Source: Rikenellaceae bacterium
GTDB taxonomy: Bacteria > Bacteroidota > Bacteroidia > Bacteroidales > Rikenellaceae
Length of the DNA stretch: 11,168 bases
NCBI GenBank assembly: GCA_020859745.1
Contig: JAJBVQ010000066.1
Span: 1 to 11,168 of the forward strand
Direction of reading: 5' to 3'
The notes below the pieces were generated by a model. That model was not told where the DNA came from. It was given only the letters and a program-made list of their open reading frames with translations, and did no database searches. The position numbers and the translations under genes were made by a program. This document shows, piece after piece, positions 1 through 7,070 of this stretch (its first letter is position 1; each line of letters starts with the position of its first letter).

Positions 1-14
1 TACCCCTTATTTTC

Positions 15-22
15 TAAATTTG
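15..22 (+). promoter_or_regulatory. Bacteroidetes-type -7 promoter element
   Basis: The octamer TAAATTTG matches the Bacteroidetes sigma-ABfr -7 consensus TAnnTTTG exactly. It lies 24 bases before the start codon of the aminotransferase gene, which implies a short leader of roughly 15 to 20 bases. The partner -33 TTTG element would fall before base 1, so only half of the promoter can be checked. Confidence 0.55.
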
Positions 23-46
23 CTCAACTTTTAATAAAACGAACCC

Positions 47-1231
47 ATGAAGAAATACGACTTCGACACATACATCGACCGCGTAGGGACCGATTGCGAG
101 AAATACGAGGACCTGATGCCGGTGTTCGGCACAGACAAAGTGATCCCGCTGTGGCTGGCGGACATGGACTTCGCGACGGCCGATTTTATTGTCGAAGCGA
201 TGGAGCGGCGGATGAAACACCCGATCTTCGGCTACACTTTCCGTCCGCAATGCTATTACGACGCTATCTGCGGCTGGGTGAAACGGCACAGCGGCTGGGA
301 CATAGACCCTTCGTGGATCGCTTTCTCGCCGGGCGTCGTGGCGGGGGTGACTTTCGGGATGCTGAGCTGCACGAAAGAGGGCGACGGAGTGGTGATCCAG
401 CCTCCGGTTTATCATCCGTTCGGCAACACGATCCGCTACAACAACCGCACGGTGCTGAACAACCCGCTGGTGCAGGATCCCGAAACGGGCGAATACCGCA
501 TCGACTTCGAAGACCTGGACAAGAAACTGGCGCAGGCCAAAGCATTCATCCTTTGCAACCCGCACAACCCGACGGGACGGGTATTTACGCGCGAGGAGCT
601 GCTGAAAATCGGGGAATTTTGCAAAAAGCACGACGTGACTGTTATTTCGGACGAGATACATTGCGACTTTATCTTCAAGCCGCATCGGCACCTGCATATC
701 GCATCGCTTACCGAAGACCTCGCCAACCGGACGGTAACGCTGATCGCCCCGAGCAAGAGTTTCAACGTGGCGGGCTTTTCGACGGCGGTAGCCATTATCC
801 CGAATGCGGAACGCCGGGCGGCTTATCAGGCCGAAGTGGATAAGATCCATATCGAGAACGGGAACATTTTCGGCTCGGTGGCCCTGAAAACCGCTTACGA
901 GCAGGGAGACGAGTGGATGGAGTGCCTGGTGGACTACTTGCAGGGCAACGTCGATTTCGTGTATGACTTTATGACCGAGAATATTCCTTCGGTGGGATGC
1001 TACAAGCCGGAATCGACTTTCCTGATGTGGCTCGATTTCCGCGGCTGGGGCATGTCGCAGCAGAAGTTGAACCGGTTCCTCGTTCAGGAAGCCGGTTTGG
1101 GAATGGGCGACGGCTCGATCTACGGTGTGGAGGGAACCGGATTCCAGCGGCTGAACGTCGGGACGCCGCGCTCGGTTTTGGAACGGGCGATGAAGCAACT
1201 GCTGGAAGCGGTGCGCAAACACGGGTTCTAA
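47..1231 (+). CDS. MalY/PatB-family PLP-dependent C-S lyase / aminotransferase
   Basis: This is a fold-type I PLP enzyme of 394 residues, the usual full length for MalY/PatB (about 390). Family members are cystathionine or cysteine beta-lyases that split C-S bonds to pyruvate, ammonia and a thiol or sulfide in the cytoplasm; some annotations call them aminotransferases. The visible active site is complete. Tyr122 in PVYHPF is the likely ring-stacking residue, and Asn175 in NPHNPTGR is the cofactor asparagine. Asp202 in ISDEIHCDF pairs with the pyridine nitrogen, Lys237 in APSKSFNVAG forms the Schiff base, and Arg368 in GFQRLNVGTPR binds the substrate carboxylate. The N-terminal PLWLADMDF segment is typical of MalY/PatB. 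The start at 47 follows a -7 promoter element and gives the family's normal N-terminus. It is a single-gene unit with its own terminator, convergent with the fimbrial block, and shows no functional link to it. The exact substrate cannot be read from sequence. Confidence 0.93.
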   Translation: MKKYDFDTYIDRVGTDCEKYEDLMPVFGTDKVIPLWLADMDFATADFIVEAMERRMKHPIFGYTFRPQCYYDAICGWVKRHSGWDIDPSWIAFSPGVVAGVTFGMLSCTKEGDGVVIQPPVYHPFGNTIRYNNRTVLNNPLVQDPETGEYRIDFEDLDKKLAQAKAFILCNPHNPTGRVFTREELLKIGEFCKKHDVTVISDEIHCDFIFKPHRHLHIASLTEDLANRTVTLIAPSKSFNVAGFSTAVAIIPNAERRAAYQAEVDKIHIENGNIFGSVALKTAYEQGDEWMECLVDYLQGNVDFVYDFMTENIPSVGCYKPESTFLMWLDFRGWGMSQQKLNRFLVQEAGLGMGDGSIYGVEGTGFQRLNVGTPRSVLERAMKQLLEAVRKHGF

Positions 1232-1256
1232 ATACCGGTCATTTCTGGTACCGGAC

Positions 1257-1293
1257 GGGTTCCTGCCAAAGCGGGAGCCCATTTTTTATTTTT
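1257..1293 (+). terminator. Rho-independent terminator of the MalY/PatB gene
   Basis: Bases 1257-1266 and 1271-1280 pair as a 10-bp stem, including two G-U pairs, around the tetraloop CAAA. A T-rich run (1282-1293, interrupted by one A) follows directly. It begins 25 bases after the stop codon of the lyase gene. The T-run also holds the TAA stop (1286-1288) of the convergent - strand gene. Read from the - strand the hairpin is not followed by Ts, so it works mainly for the + strand. Confidence 0.85.
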
Positions 1294-2272
1294 GATGGAT
1301 AAGTAAGGCGATATGTTGTTCCAACCACTTCTCCACGGCCTCGAACGTTGCATCTTTCAGCACCACCCGCTTCGCTTTGTCGAGCAGATAAATCGTGGGG
1401 AACGCCCGCAGGTCGTAAAGACGGTCAGGTAATAGTTGACGTGAAGAGTCGCGGCAGACGATCCAGTCGTCCGGCAATTCCTTTTTGCGTCGGCTCCACA
1501 ATACCGTATCCTCGCCCGGATAAACGGCAAGGACGGAGAGCTTGCGGCGGTCGGTTGTCCATGACCGCAATAGCCTTGACGTCGCCATGCGTGCGGTCAC
1601 CTCCCGGCAACCCGGGCAGTCGGGATCGTAAAAGACCAGCAAAGTATATTCGGCCCGGACGGCATACAGGCTGCCATGCGTTCCGTTGGCAAGGGCATAG
1701 CCGAAATCCGCAGCCCGATCGCCCGGACGGTTTTTCAGCGCCATTTCCAACTGGGATTTGGGGCGGATCTTGTATATATCGCCGACATGCGGCGAATCGG
1801 CGATATGGCGCAGCACCGCGATATACCGCTCGTCGTTGCGCGCGGGAGAATTGGGGTCGTAGAGATAGTGCTCCAGCAATTCGGCGAAGTGTGCGAACAT
1901 CCGTGTGTTGCCTTCGGCGGCTTTCTCCAAAAGGATGCCCAGTCCTTCGCCGGCGGCTGCGGGCGACGCCTCGTTCAAAATATAGAGGTAGTTGGCCAGA
2001 GCCTGTTCCGTGATCTCCGCCGCCCCGATATAGGCTGTGTCGGCCATCGGGAAACGATCCCAGAAATGGCGGGCCAGATAGTCCGCCCTTTCCCCCGGAT
2101 CGGACAGCACGACGGGCGGGACGGGAGGCACGTAAGGTTTCGGCTGTTTTCCGACCGAAATGGCTGCGTTATCGGACGATCCGTTTTTTCCGTCGTAAAA
2201 GACGGAAAAAAGGACGGCCCCGGCGGCAACGATGCACGCCACTCCTCCGAACAGTATAGTTTTCCGTGACAT
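1286..2272 (-). CDS. DUF5106/thioredoxin-fold protein, membrane-anchored, CPGC active site
   Basis: This 328-residue protein has an N-terminal hydrophobic segment (about residues 5-25) with no convincing lipobox, so it is probably a signal anchor that places the rest in the periplasm. A proline-rich linker (PKPYVPPVPPVV, about 44-55) follows. A helical region (about 60-190) resembles the DUF5106 region found in front of thioredoxin domains in Bacteroidetes. The C-terminal part is thioredoxin-like: strand TLLVFYDPD leads into Cys219-Pro-Gly-Cys222, and Pro292 in RAFPTIYLLD is the expected cis-proline beside the active site. TlpA/thioredoxin relatives act as thiol-disulfide oxidoreductases. It is the last gene of the fimbrial block, 53 bases after its neighbour and in the same direction, which suggests but does not prove cotranscription. 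Whether it oxidises, reduces or isomerises cannot be told from sequence. Its context beside Cys-containing pilus proteins suggests a role in their folding. Confidence 0.85.
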   Translation of the reverse strand: MSRKTILFGGVACIVAAGAVLFSVFYDGKNGSSDNAAISVGKQPKPYVPPVPPVVLSDPGERADYLARHFWDRFPMADTAYIGAAEITEQALANYLYILNEASPAAAGEGLGILLEKAAEGNTRMFAHFAELLEHYLYDPNSPARNDERYIAVLRHIADSPHVGDIYKIRPKSQLEMALKNRPGDRAADFGYALANGTHGSLYAVRAEYTLLVFYDPDCPGCREVTARMATSRLLRSWTTDRRKLSVLAVYPGEDTVLWSRRKKELPDDWIVCRDSSRQLLPDRLYDLRAFPTIYLLDKAKRVVLKDATFEAVEKWLEQHIALLIHQK

Positions 2273-2325
2273 ATCGTGCCGAACAGTCTCTTTCGGGCTC
2301 GCAGACCGCTGCGTAAGCCGTCCTG

Positions 2326-3945
2326 TTATTTTTGCATGATCCGTACCTCATAGTAGCCGTTCGCGCCCACGCAGCGTACCATGCCTTCGCGGGCGGTGCC
2401 TGTGGTGTTCTTTTCCACGTGGATAAAGATGTTGTCGTTGTCTGTCTCCACGACCGCCTTTTTCATGTTCGTGTCCTCGTGGCGCTGTTCCGACAGGTTG
2501 ATCCAGTCGTGGCTTTCGTAATCCGCCACTTCGCCGTAAAACGTGTTCAGCATGGGCAGTACATGATAGGTGGCGTCTAGGGCCGGGTGGCGGTTGACCG
2601 TAAGCTCCTGGAACAGCACTCCGTAGCGTAACCGGCAGGAGAAGCCGTACTCTTCGTTCTTGCCCGGCATATCCTTGAATGAGAGCGTCATTTCGTAGGC
2701 TTTGTCCACCGCGTCGCTGCATGTGATCTCTCCGCTGACTACCCTGCCCGACTCCGTTTCCTGCACTGGTAATATGATTTGCGGGGAGGCTGCATCCGCG
2801 CCGTCCGCTGTGGCGGCATTGTACGGGTCGAAGGTCGTGTATCCGGTCAGCGACGCGTCCCGGATCAGGCGGTAAGCGTGGCCGAGTTGAATGGGAGCGG
2901 TGATGGCGTCCCGGTAGATAGTCCAATCCGTGCAACTGAATCCCAACTGATAGCCGGCCTGCAGGGATATGTTGCGATAAGTATCCAGCGGGCTGTCGAT
3001 CTCTTTCTGCACGACTGCCTGCAAATCGTTGCTGAAGCCGTTCTTGACCGCCTGCTCTTCGTTCGCCATTCCGATGCCCGACACGGCGGTGACGGTTACC
3101 TTGTAGTGGCAGTTGCGTTCTATTTGGGTGAAAGGAGTGCCGTCCGGGTTGAACAGCCGCAGCTTGTAAAAGTATTCCTTTCCTTTGTAGCTGCCGCGCA
3201 CCAACAGGTGGAAAGCCCGGTTGGCGTCGCTGTTGAAAACGGCTTGTTTGTACAGGTAGATGGATTCGGATCGGTTCCGGTGGTAGCGGGTGGGATCGGT
3301 GGCCGTTGCATAGGCCGGGTTCTCCGCTACGGCTGCCGATACCGGCGTGTTTATCCAGGCTGCGTCGCCGAGTGTGAAACCGGCGGCGGTGTTCTCGATG
3401 GTGAATTTGGAGACGTTCCGTTTCAGGCTGAATATGTTGTCCGAGCTTTTCAGGGCGTCCTGAATGGCTCCGGCGCTCAGTTTGCCGAGAACGATCACGT
3501 CCGTGGACATGGTAAAAGGCGGCGTGACCGAGCCGTCGGCGTTGCGTTTGCTTTCGGTCTCGCGCATCAGGGCATCGACGTTATGGATGGAGCCGACCGC
3601 CATCGGGTGGTTGGCTACCAGATACAGCTTATGGGGCCCCGACGCCGAAGGCACCGTGACAGTGGCCCGGTAAACCGTACCGTCCCATTCCATGGCGGGT
3701 TGCAAGTGCAGAACGGTGTTCCCTTCCGGGTCGAAAACCAGCATGTTGATGCTCTTCACCCGGTTCTCGTCGTCCGCCGGGCCGGCGGCCCTTGTCCTGA
3801 CCTCGCGGTTGGCCTGCGGGCCGAACCGCAGTACGACCTGATCCTTAGCTGTCCGATCCTCTCCGTCGTGCCTGTCCGTACAGGCGGTGATGCAGAGCGT
3901 AAGGGCGAGCGACGCGATTCCTATGTAATGTTTTATGCCGGGCAT
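2326..3945 (-). CDS. Fimbrillin-family lipoprotein with BACON-like C-terminus, candidate accessory/tip pilin
   Basis: This is a 539-residue lipoprotein precursor. A hydrophobic signal ends in ITAC, with Cys22 as the lipidated residue. The N-terminal half (about 35-300) has fimbrillin (Mfa/FimA-like) features: VKSINMLVFDPEG, KLYLVANHP, and the closing motif RNCHYKVTVTAVSGIG (277-292), which parallels RNNFYQVSITSISGIG in the major subunit of this operon. Residues from about 445 to the end look like a BACON or Ig-like beta domain: DWINLS, then FIHVEKNTTGTAREG, then a final strand YYEVRIMQK. After the lipobox the cysteines are 279, 338, 409, 437 and 525, mostly in the second half. An Arg-rich stretch REVRTRAAG (47-55) sits where fimbrillins are usually cleaved to open the donor-strand groove. 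It starts 16 bases after the stop of its neighbour. In Porphyromonas, genes in this position encode minor tip proteins (FimC-E, Mfa3-5); that role here is inferred. Confidence 0.8.
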   Translation of the reverse strand: MPGIKHYIGIASLALTLCITACTDRHDGEDRTAKDQVVLRFGPQANREVRTRAAGPADDENRVKSINMLVFDPEGNTVLHLQPAMEWDGTVYRATVTVPSASGPHKLYLVANHPMAVGSIHNVDALMRETESKRNADGSVTPPFTMSTDVIVLGKLSAGAIQDALKSSDNIFSLKRNVSKFTIENTAAGFTLGDAAWINTPVSAAVAENPAYATATDPTRYHRNRSESIYLYKQAVFNSDANRAFHLLVRGSYKGKEYFYKLRLFNPDGTPFTQIERNCHYKVTVTAVSGIGMANEEQAVKNGFSNDLQAVVQKEIDSPLDTYRNISLQAGYQLGFSCTDWTIYRDAITAPIQLGHAYRLIRDASLTGYTTFDPYNAATADGADAASPQIILPVQETESGRVVSGEITCSDAVDKAYEMTLSFKDMPGKNEEYGFSCRLRYGVLFQELTVNRHPALDATYHVLPMLNTFYGEVADYESHDWINLSEQRHEDTNMKKAVVETDNDNIFIHVEKNTTGTAREGMVRCVGANGYYEVRIMQK

Positions 3946-3961
3946 ATCTGTTCTTTTTTTA

Positions 3962-5965
3962 CTACCATCTGGGTTTGACGCATCTCACGGTATGCGGCTG
4001 GTTAAGCATGTCGGCGGTCGTCTCCGAACCGTCCGGGTCGGAGACGGTGGCTATTCGGAACTTGCCGCCGTACTTGCACCAGTAGCTGTCGGAGAAGAAG
4101 TTGTTCGGTATGCCTATCGTCCCCGCATTGTAGAATATGTAGAGGGTTTCGTCGGGAGTGGGTAGCCGCCAGTCCGTTCCCAGTTTCTGGCATTCGTATT
4201 CGGCGTCCGCCATGCCGATACCGGTGATGTCGTTGTCGGACACGACGAAGTCGGCCAGCTCGGGCGGACGGACGTCCAGCACGCAGAAATACCAGTATTC
4301 CTTGGTCTTCAGATCATGTGCCAGATTCCCAGCCGTGATACCCGGCGGATAGGTCAGGTATGCATAGGATACCGGGTTTATGTCCGCCTGTTCAATGGTC
4401 CATCCCATATAACCTTGAGCTATCATTTCCGCGATGGTGGCCACGCGCCAGCAGCCTTTGCCCCGCGTGGGATGGTCGTCGGCCACTTTCGGATCCTTGT
4501 AATTCCGGCATCCGCGGTTGGCCTCGGCCGGAGTGGCCGTGTAATAGTACCGTGGATAGAAATACTGGGTTTCGCCGGTCTTGTCTCCGGCATCGACGTA
4601 AGCCGCCGCGTTGGCTATGCCGTTTGCCTCGCACCAAGTGCCTAAAAAACCTGTCCCGTAATCTGTAATTTCTGTCCGGTACATCTGGGCGGTGACATTT
4701 TTCGAGATATTGCCAGAACGGATATTGATCGTGTAAGCCACATCGTTCGCAGCGTTCCAGTTCCCTTTGATAAAGCCGATTTTCCCTTGGGTATGCGTGT
4801 CATCGGAATAGATTGGCCCTTTGATTTTCAGTTGATTACCGGTAAATCCCGGGGGGGCTGTCACCGTGACAGGGCCGTTGCTCGAAAAGTGGATGAAGGT
4901 GTAGAAACGGACGGATTTCAGATCGATCTTTGTTTTATCCAGGAACAGGTAGCTCGGCCCCGGAACGTCGATGTCCACGTCTACCGCGTCCCAGCCTCCC
5001 ACTTTCGCTTCGAACGCCATATCCGTTTCGCCGTCGCCGGTGATCCCTTTCAGGTTCAGGATATAGTGCCTGTTGCGGGTGATGTCCCATTTGTCCGATT
5101 TGGAGTCGGCCGGGTTCATGGCGTCGCCTATCGGCAGGCGGTAGGTGTGGCTGACGTTTCCGCTCTTACCTTTGACCACGAGGTATGTGTAGCTGTCCTT
5201 TTGGGAAAGGAGGTTTTCCGGCAGGAGGATGTCGCCGGTGGTGCCGGTGTAACGGTGCGCTTGCGGACTGCTGTTCGCCGGCAACGCGACGGTACGTGCA
5301 TCCAGGAACCCTTCGGTATTGTCGTAGCTTTTCGGGACCAGGTAGCTGAATTTCGGGGTCTGGACCAGCTCCATCGACTGGATGTCCAGGTATTGCCCGG
5401 TAGCGGTTTCGCCGTTGAAGATTTCGGTGCTGAGGTCGAAATTAACGGTCAGCTTGGCCATAACGCGTTGCAGGGGGATACTCAGGCTTTCGACGGGGGA
5501 GTCCTCCCCTTCGAGGTAGATCTCTTTCTCGCCGCGCACGTTGACGTTCAGCAGCTGTTTGTAGAAAACGAAACTGCCCGACTGCAGCGCGCTCTGGGTG
5601 TACATCATGATTTTGGCCAGTTCTTCGGGCGACCTGACTCCGGAAAGATCCTGCGGCTCGTTGCCGATCACGTAAATGTCGTTGTACCCCACGTAGGTGG
5701 TCGTGAGGTATTCCCGGCTGAGGTCTATCTTCTCGTTGGTGACCAGTACTTTCGGGCCGTAAGGGGTGAAAGTCCGGGTCGAAAAAATGATGACGCGCAC
5801 CTCTTTCAACTCGCTCATATCGCTTCCCGAAAGTTTCGGGAGGATACCCAGCGTTACGGGAGCGCCCGTCCCGCTGTCGTAGGGCTGGGCCCTTTTCCGG
5901 CAGGAGGCCAGCAGCGCGGTCAGGAGAAAGGCCAGGATGAAAGTATGGTGGTAGTTCACTTTCAT
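3962..5965 (-). CDS. Fimbrillin-like lipoprotein with Cys-rich lectin-like C-terminal modules, candidate tip adhesin
   Basis: This 667-residue lipoprotein precursor has a signal ending in LLASC, with Cys22 lipidated. Residues 35-335 resemble a fimbrillin domain: LKEVRVIIFSTRTF, NDIYVIGNEP, LQRVMAKLTVNFDLS and the closing RNRHYILNLKGITGDG (297-312), then FEAKVGGWDAVDVDI. Residues 337-430 look like an Ig/BACON-like beta domain. The rest (about 440-667) carries Fib_succ_major/DUF1566-type signatures, related to the FGE/C-type lectin fold: GTDWRLPTPDETLYIF (596-611), SYWCKYG, and a terminal HTVRCVKPRW. A weaker copy, GCWRVATIAEM (504-514), suggests two such modules. All seven cysteines of the mature chain other than the lipid Cys (445, 486, 505, 561, 592, 630, 662) lie in this part. 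Pilin-like N-terminus plus lectin-like C-terminus is the layout expected of a tip adhesin, but the ligand is unknown. It begins 25 bases after the anchor gene's stop. Confidence 0.8.
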   Translation of the reverse strand: MKVNYHHTFILAFLLTALLASCRKRAQPYDSGTGAPVTLGILPKLSGSDMSELKEVRVIIFSTRTFTPYGPKVLVTNEKIDLSREYLTTTYVGYNDIYVIGNEPQDLSGVRSPEELAKIMMYTQSALQSGSFVFYKQLLNVNVRGEKEIYLEGEDSPVESLSIPLQRVMAKLTVNFDLSTEIFNGETATGQYLDIQSMELVQTPKFSYLVPKSYDNTEGFLDARTVALPANSSPQAHRYTGTTGDILLPENLLSQKDSYTYLVVKGKSGNVSHTYRLPIGDAMNPADSKSDKWDITRNRHYILNLKGITGDGETDMAFEAKVGGWDAVDVDIDVPGPSYLFLDKTKIDLKSVRFYTFIHFSSNGPVTVTAPPGFTGNQLKIKGPIYSDDTHTQGKIGFIKGNWNAANDVAYTINIRSGNISKNVTAQMYRTEITDYGTGFLGTWCEANGIANAAAYVDAGDKTGETQYFYPRYYYTATPAEANRGCRNYKDPKVADDHPTRGKGCWRVATIAEMIAQGYMGWTIEQADINPVSYAYLTYPPGITAGNLAHDLKTKEYWYFCVLDVRPPELADFVVSDNDITGIGMADAEYECQKLGTDWRLPTPDETLYIFYNAGTIGIPNNFFSDSYWCKYGGKFRIATVSDPDGSETTADMLNQPHTVRCVKPRW

Positions 5966-5990
5966 GGATGTATGGGTCTTTTCGTGTTTC

Positions 5991-6986
5991 TTATATTCCC
6001 GAATTTTGCAGGACGATCGTCCAGCCGGCTACGGTGACGGCGGTCTGCATATAGGTGTCCCGGTCGTCGTCGAAGCGGAGCCGGACGTCGTAGGTGTCCT
6101 GTTTGTCGAGGTCGGCCTGCGAACGGCTGTAAGGGTGCTTCAGGATCAGGTCGCGCAGCAGGTCGGCCCGGTAAAGCTCTTGCGCGGTGCCGTCGCTTTG
6201 CCGGCGTTCGACCACGAGCGTCAGCGGTTGCCCTTCCGTCAGGCGCATCAGGGAGAAGGTCTCCGAGAGCGTGTTCTTTTCCGGGTTTGTGGCGTGCTGG
6301 TGGTAATTGTATATCAGGTCGTTGCCAGATGCAACCACAGAGTTGTCGAATTTCAGGATGCCGCCGTCCGGAGCGATAATGCGGGCATAGACCCCTTCGG
6401 CGCAGTTGTGGGTACAGGGTGAGTCGTCATCGAACCATTGTACCTGCAGGTTCAGGCGTTTGGTATTTTTGGTCAGCGACAGTACGTCGGTGCGGTCAGC
6501 CAAGTGATCCACCGTGACTTGCTTCAGGGCATGGAACAGCGGAGTCAGCTCGTGCATCACGCTTTGTGCGTCGTCTCTTTCGAGGGTGAGCAGGGCTTCT
6601 TGCAGGGAAGTTTTCCCGGCGGTAAAGTCGGGATTAGGGGTCACTTCATCGGTCAGGTTCCCCCAAGCGACCAGGGTATAGGTGCCGTCGGGCAGTTCCG
6701 GATCGATGCGGAAATTCTCCGGGAACGGGTTGCCCGTCCGGGTGATGTATTTCACGAACAGCCCCGAAGCGTCGAACGCATAGAGGTCGATCCGCTGCAC
6801 GTCGGTGAGGAGCCGGTCGGGATGATCGGTGTCGGTATGGTTGACGTATTCGAAGGCGACCGAATAGGTTCCCGTCGGGGGACAGTCGGACAGCTTCTCT
6901 TGGGTACACCCCGTGACCGACCAGCACAACGCGCAAAGGCATGTTGCCCGTAAAAACGCGGCCCGAAGTGAGATTTTAAAAGGCAT
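5991..6986 (-). CDS. Mfa2/FimB-family fimbrial anchor lipoprotein
   Basis: This 331-residue lipoprotein fits the Mfa2/FimB family (about 300-330 residues). The signal is long and ends in VTGC (Cys27), followed by TQEKLSDCPPTGTYSV; a second Cys shortly after the lipidated one and then a beta strand is typical of the family. Family signatures include VQRIDLYAFDASGLFV (63-78), DGTYTLVAWGNLTD (100-113) and KNTKRLNLQVQWFDD (173-187). The C-terminus TYMQTAVTVAGWTIV resembles that of the major subunit upstream. In Porphyromonas gingivalis, Mfa2 and FimB stay in the outer membrane, anchor the pilus and limit its length; this order (major subunit then anchor) is conserved there. Cysteines 191 and 195 form a CTHNC pair. 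It starts 84 bases after the major subunit gene, downstream of a strong hairpin, so it is probably made at lower levels than the shaft. The function is inferred from family and position. Confidence 0.88.
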   Translation of the reverse strand: MPFKISLRAAFLRATCLCALCWSVTGCTQEKLSDCPPTGTYSVAFEYVNHTDTDHPDRLLTDVQRIDLYAFDASGLFVKYITRTGNPFPENFRIDPELPDGTYTLVAWGNLTDEVTPNPDFTAGKTSLQEALLTLERDDAQSVMHELTPLFHALKQVTVDHLADRTDVLSLTKNTKRLNLQVQWFDDDSPCTHNCAEGVYARIIAPDGGILKFDNSVVASGNDLIYNYHQHATNPEKNTLSETFSLMRLTEGQPLTLVVERRQSDGTAQELYRADLLRDLILKHPYSRSQADLDKQDTYDVRLRFDDDRDTYMQTAVTVAGWTIVLQNSGI

Positions 6987-7009
6987 ATTGTCGTAGGGTT
7001 GGTTAAATC

Positions 7010-7044
7010 AACTTGTTCCGGGACTGTATGTCCCGGAACAAGTT
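7010..7044 (-). terminator. Intercistronic hairpin between major fimbrillin and anchor genes (possible partial terminator or 3' stabiliser)
   Basis: Bases 7010-7024 and 7030-7044 form a perfect 15-bp inverted repeat around a 5-base loop, with a GC-rich core (TTCCGGGAC / GTCCCGGAA). It starts 26 bases after the stop codon of the Mfa1-like gene and ends 23 bases before the next start codon. On the transcribed strand it is followed by TGATTTAACC, a poor U-tract. It may therefore terminate only partly or protect the upstream mRNA from 3' exonucleases, rather than stop transcription outright. The inverted repeat is certain; its role is inferred. Confidence 0.6.
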
Positions 7045-7070
7045 TGACAACACGGCGCGGAACGCATTCC

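Noticed and set aside
14..1282. Long open frame (422 codons) on the - strand opposite the MalY/PatB gene
   Set aside because: It is antisense to a gene with a complete catalytic motif set. Its translation is rich in His, Arg and Val with no recognisable domain, as expected from a high-GC codon shadow.
2273..2325. Possible terminator or promoter in the 53-base gap before the thioredoxin-like gene
   Set aside because: Only short imperfect pairings (such as AACAG with CTGTT across a long loop) are visible, with no T-run and no TAnnTTTG element.
2779..3978. Open frame of 399 codons on the + strand opposite the 539-residue lipoprotein
   Set aside because: The opposite strand encodes a lipobox, fimbrillin motifs and a BACON-like end. 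This frame has low-complexity Val/Arg/Gly content and no motif, so it is a shadow.
4787..6037. Open frame of 416 codons on the + strand opposite the tip candidate
   Set aside because: It crosses the boundary between two real - strand genes and has no signal, domain or promoter; it is a codon-usage shadow.
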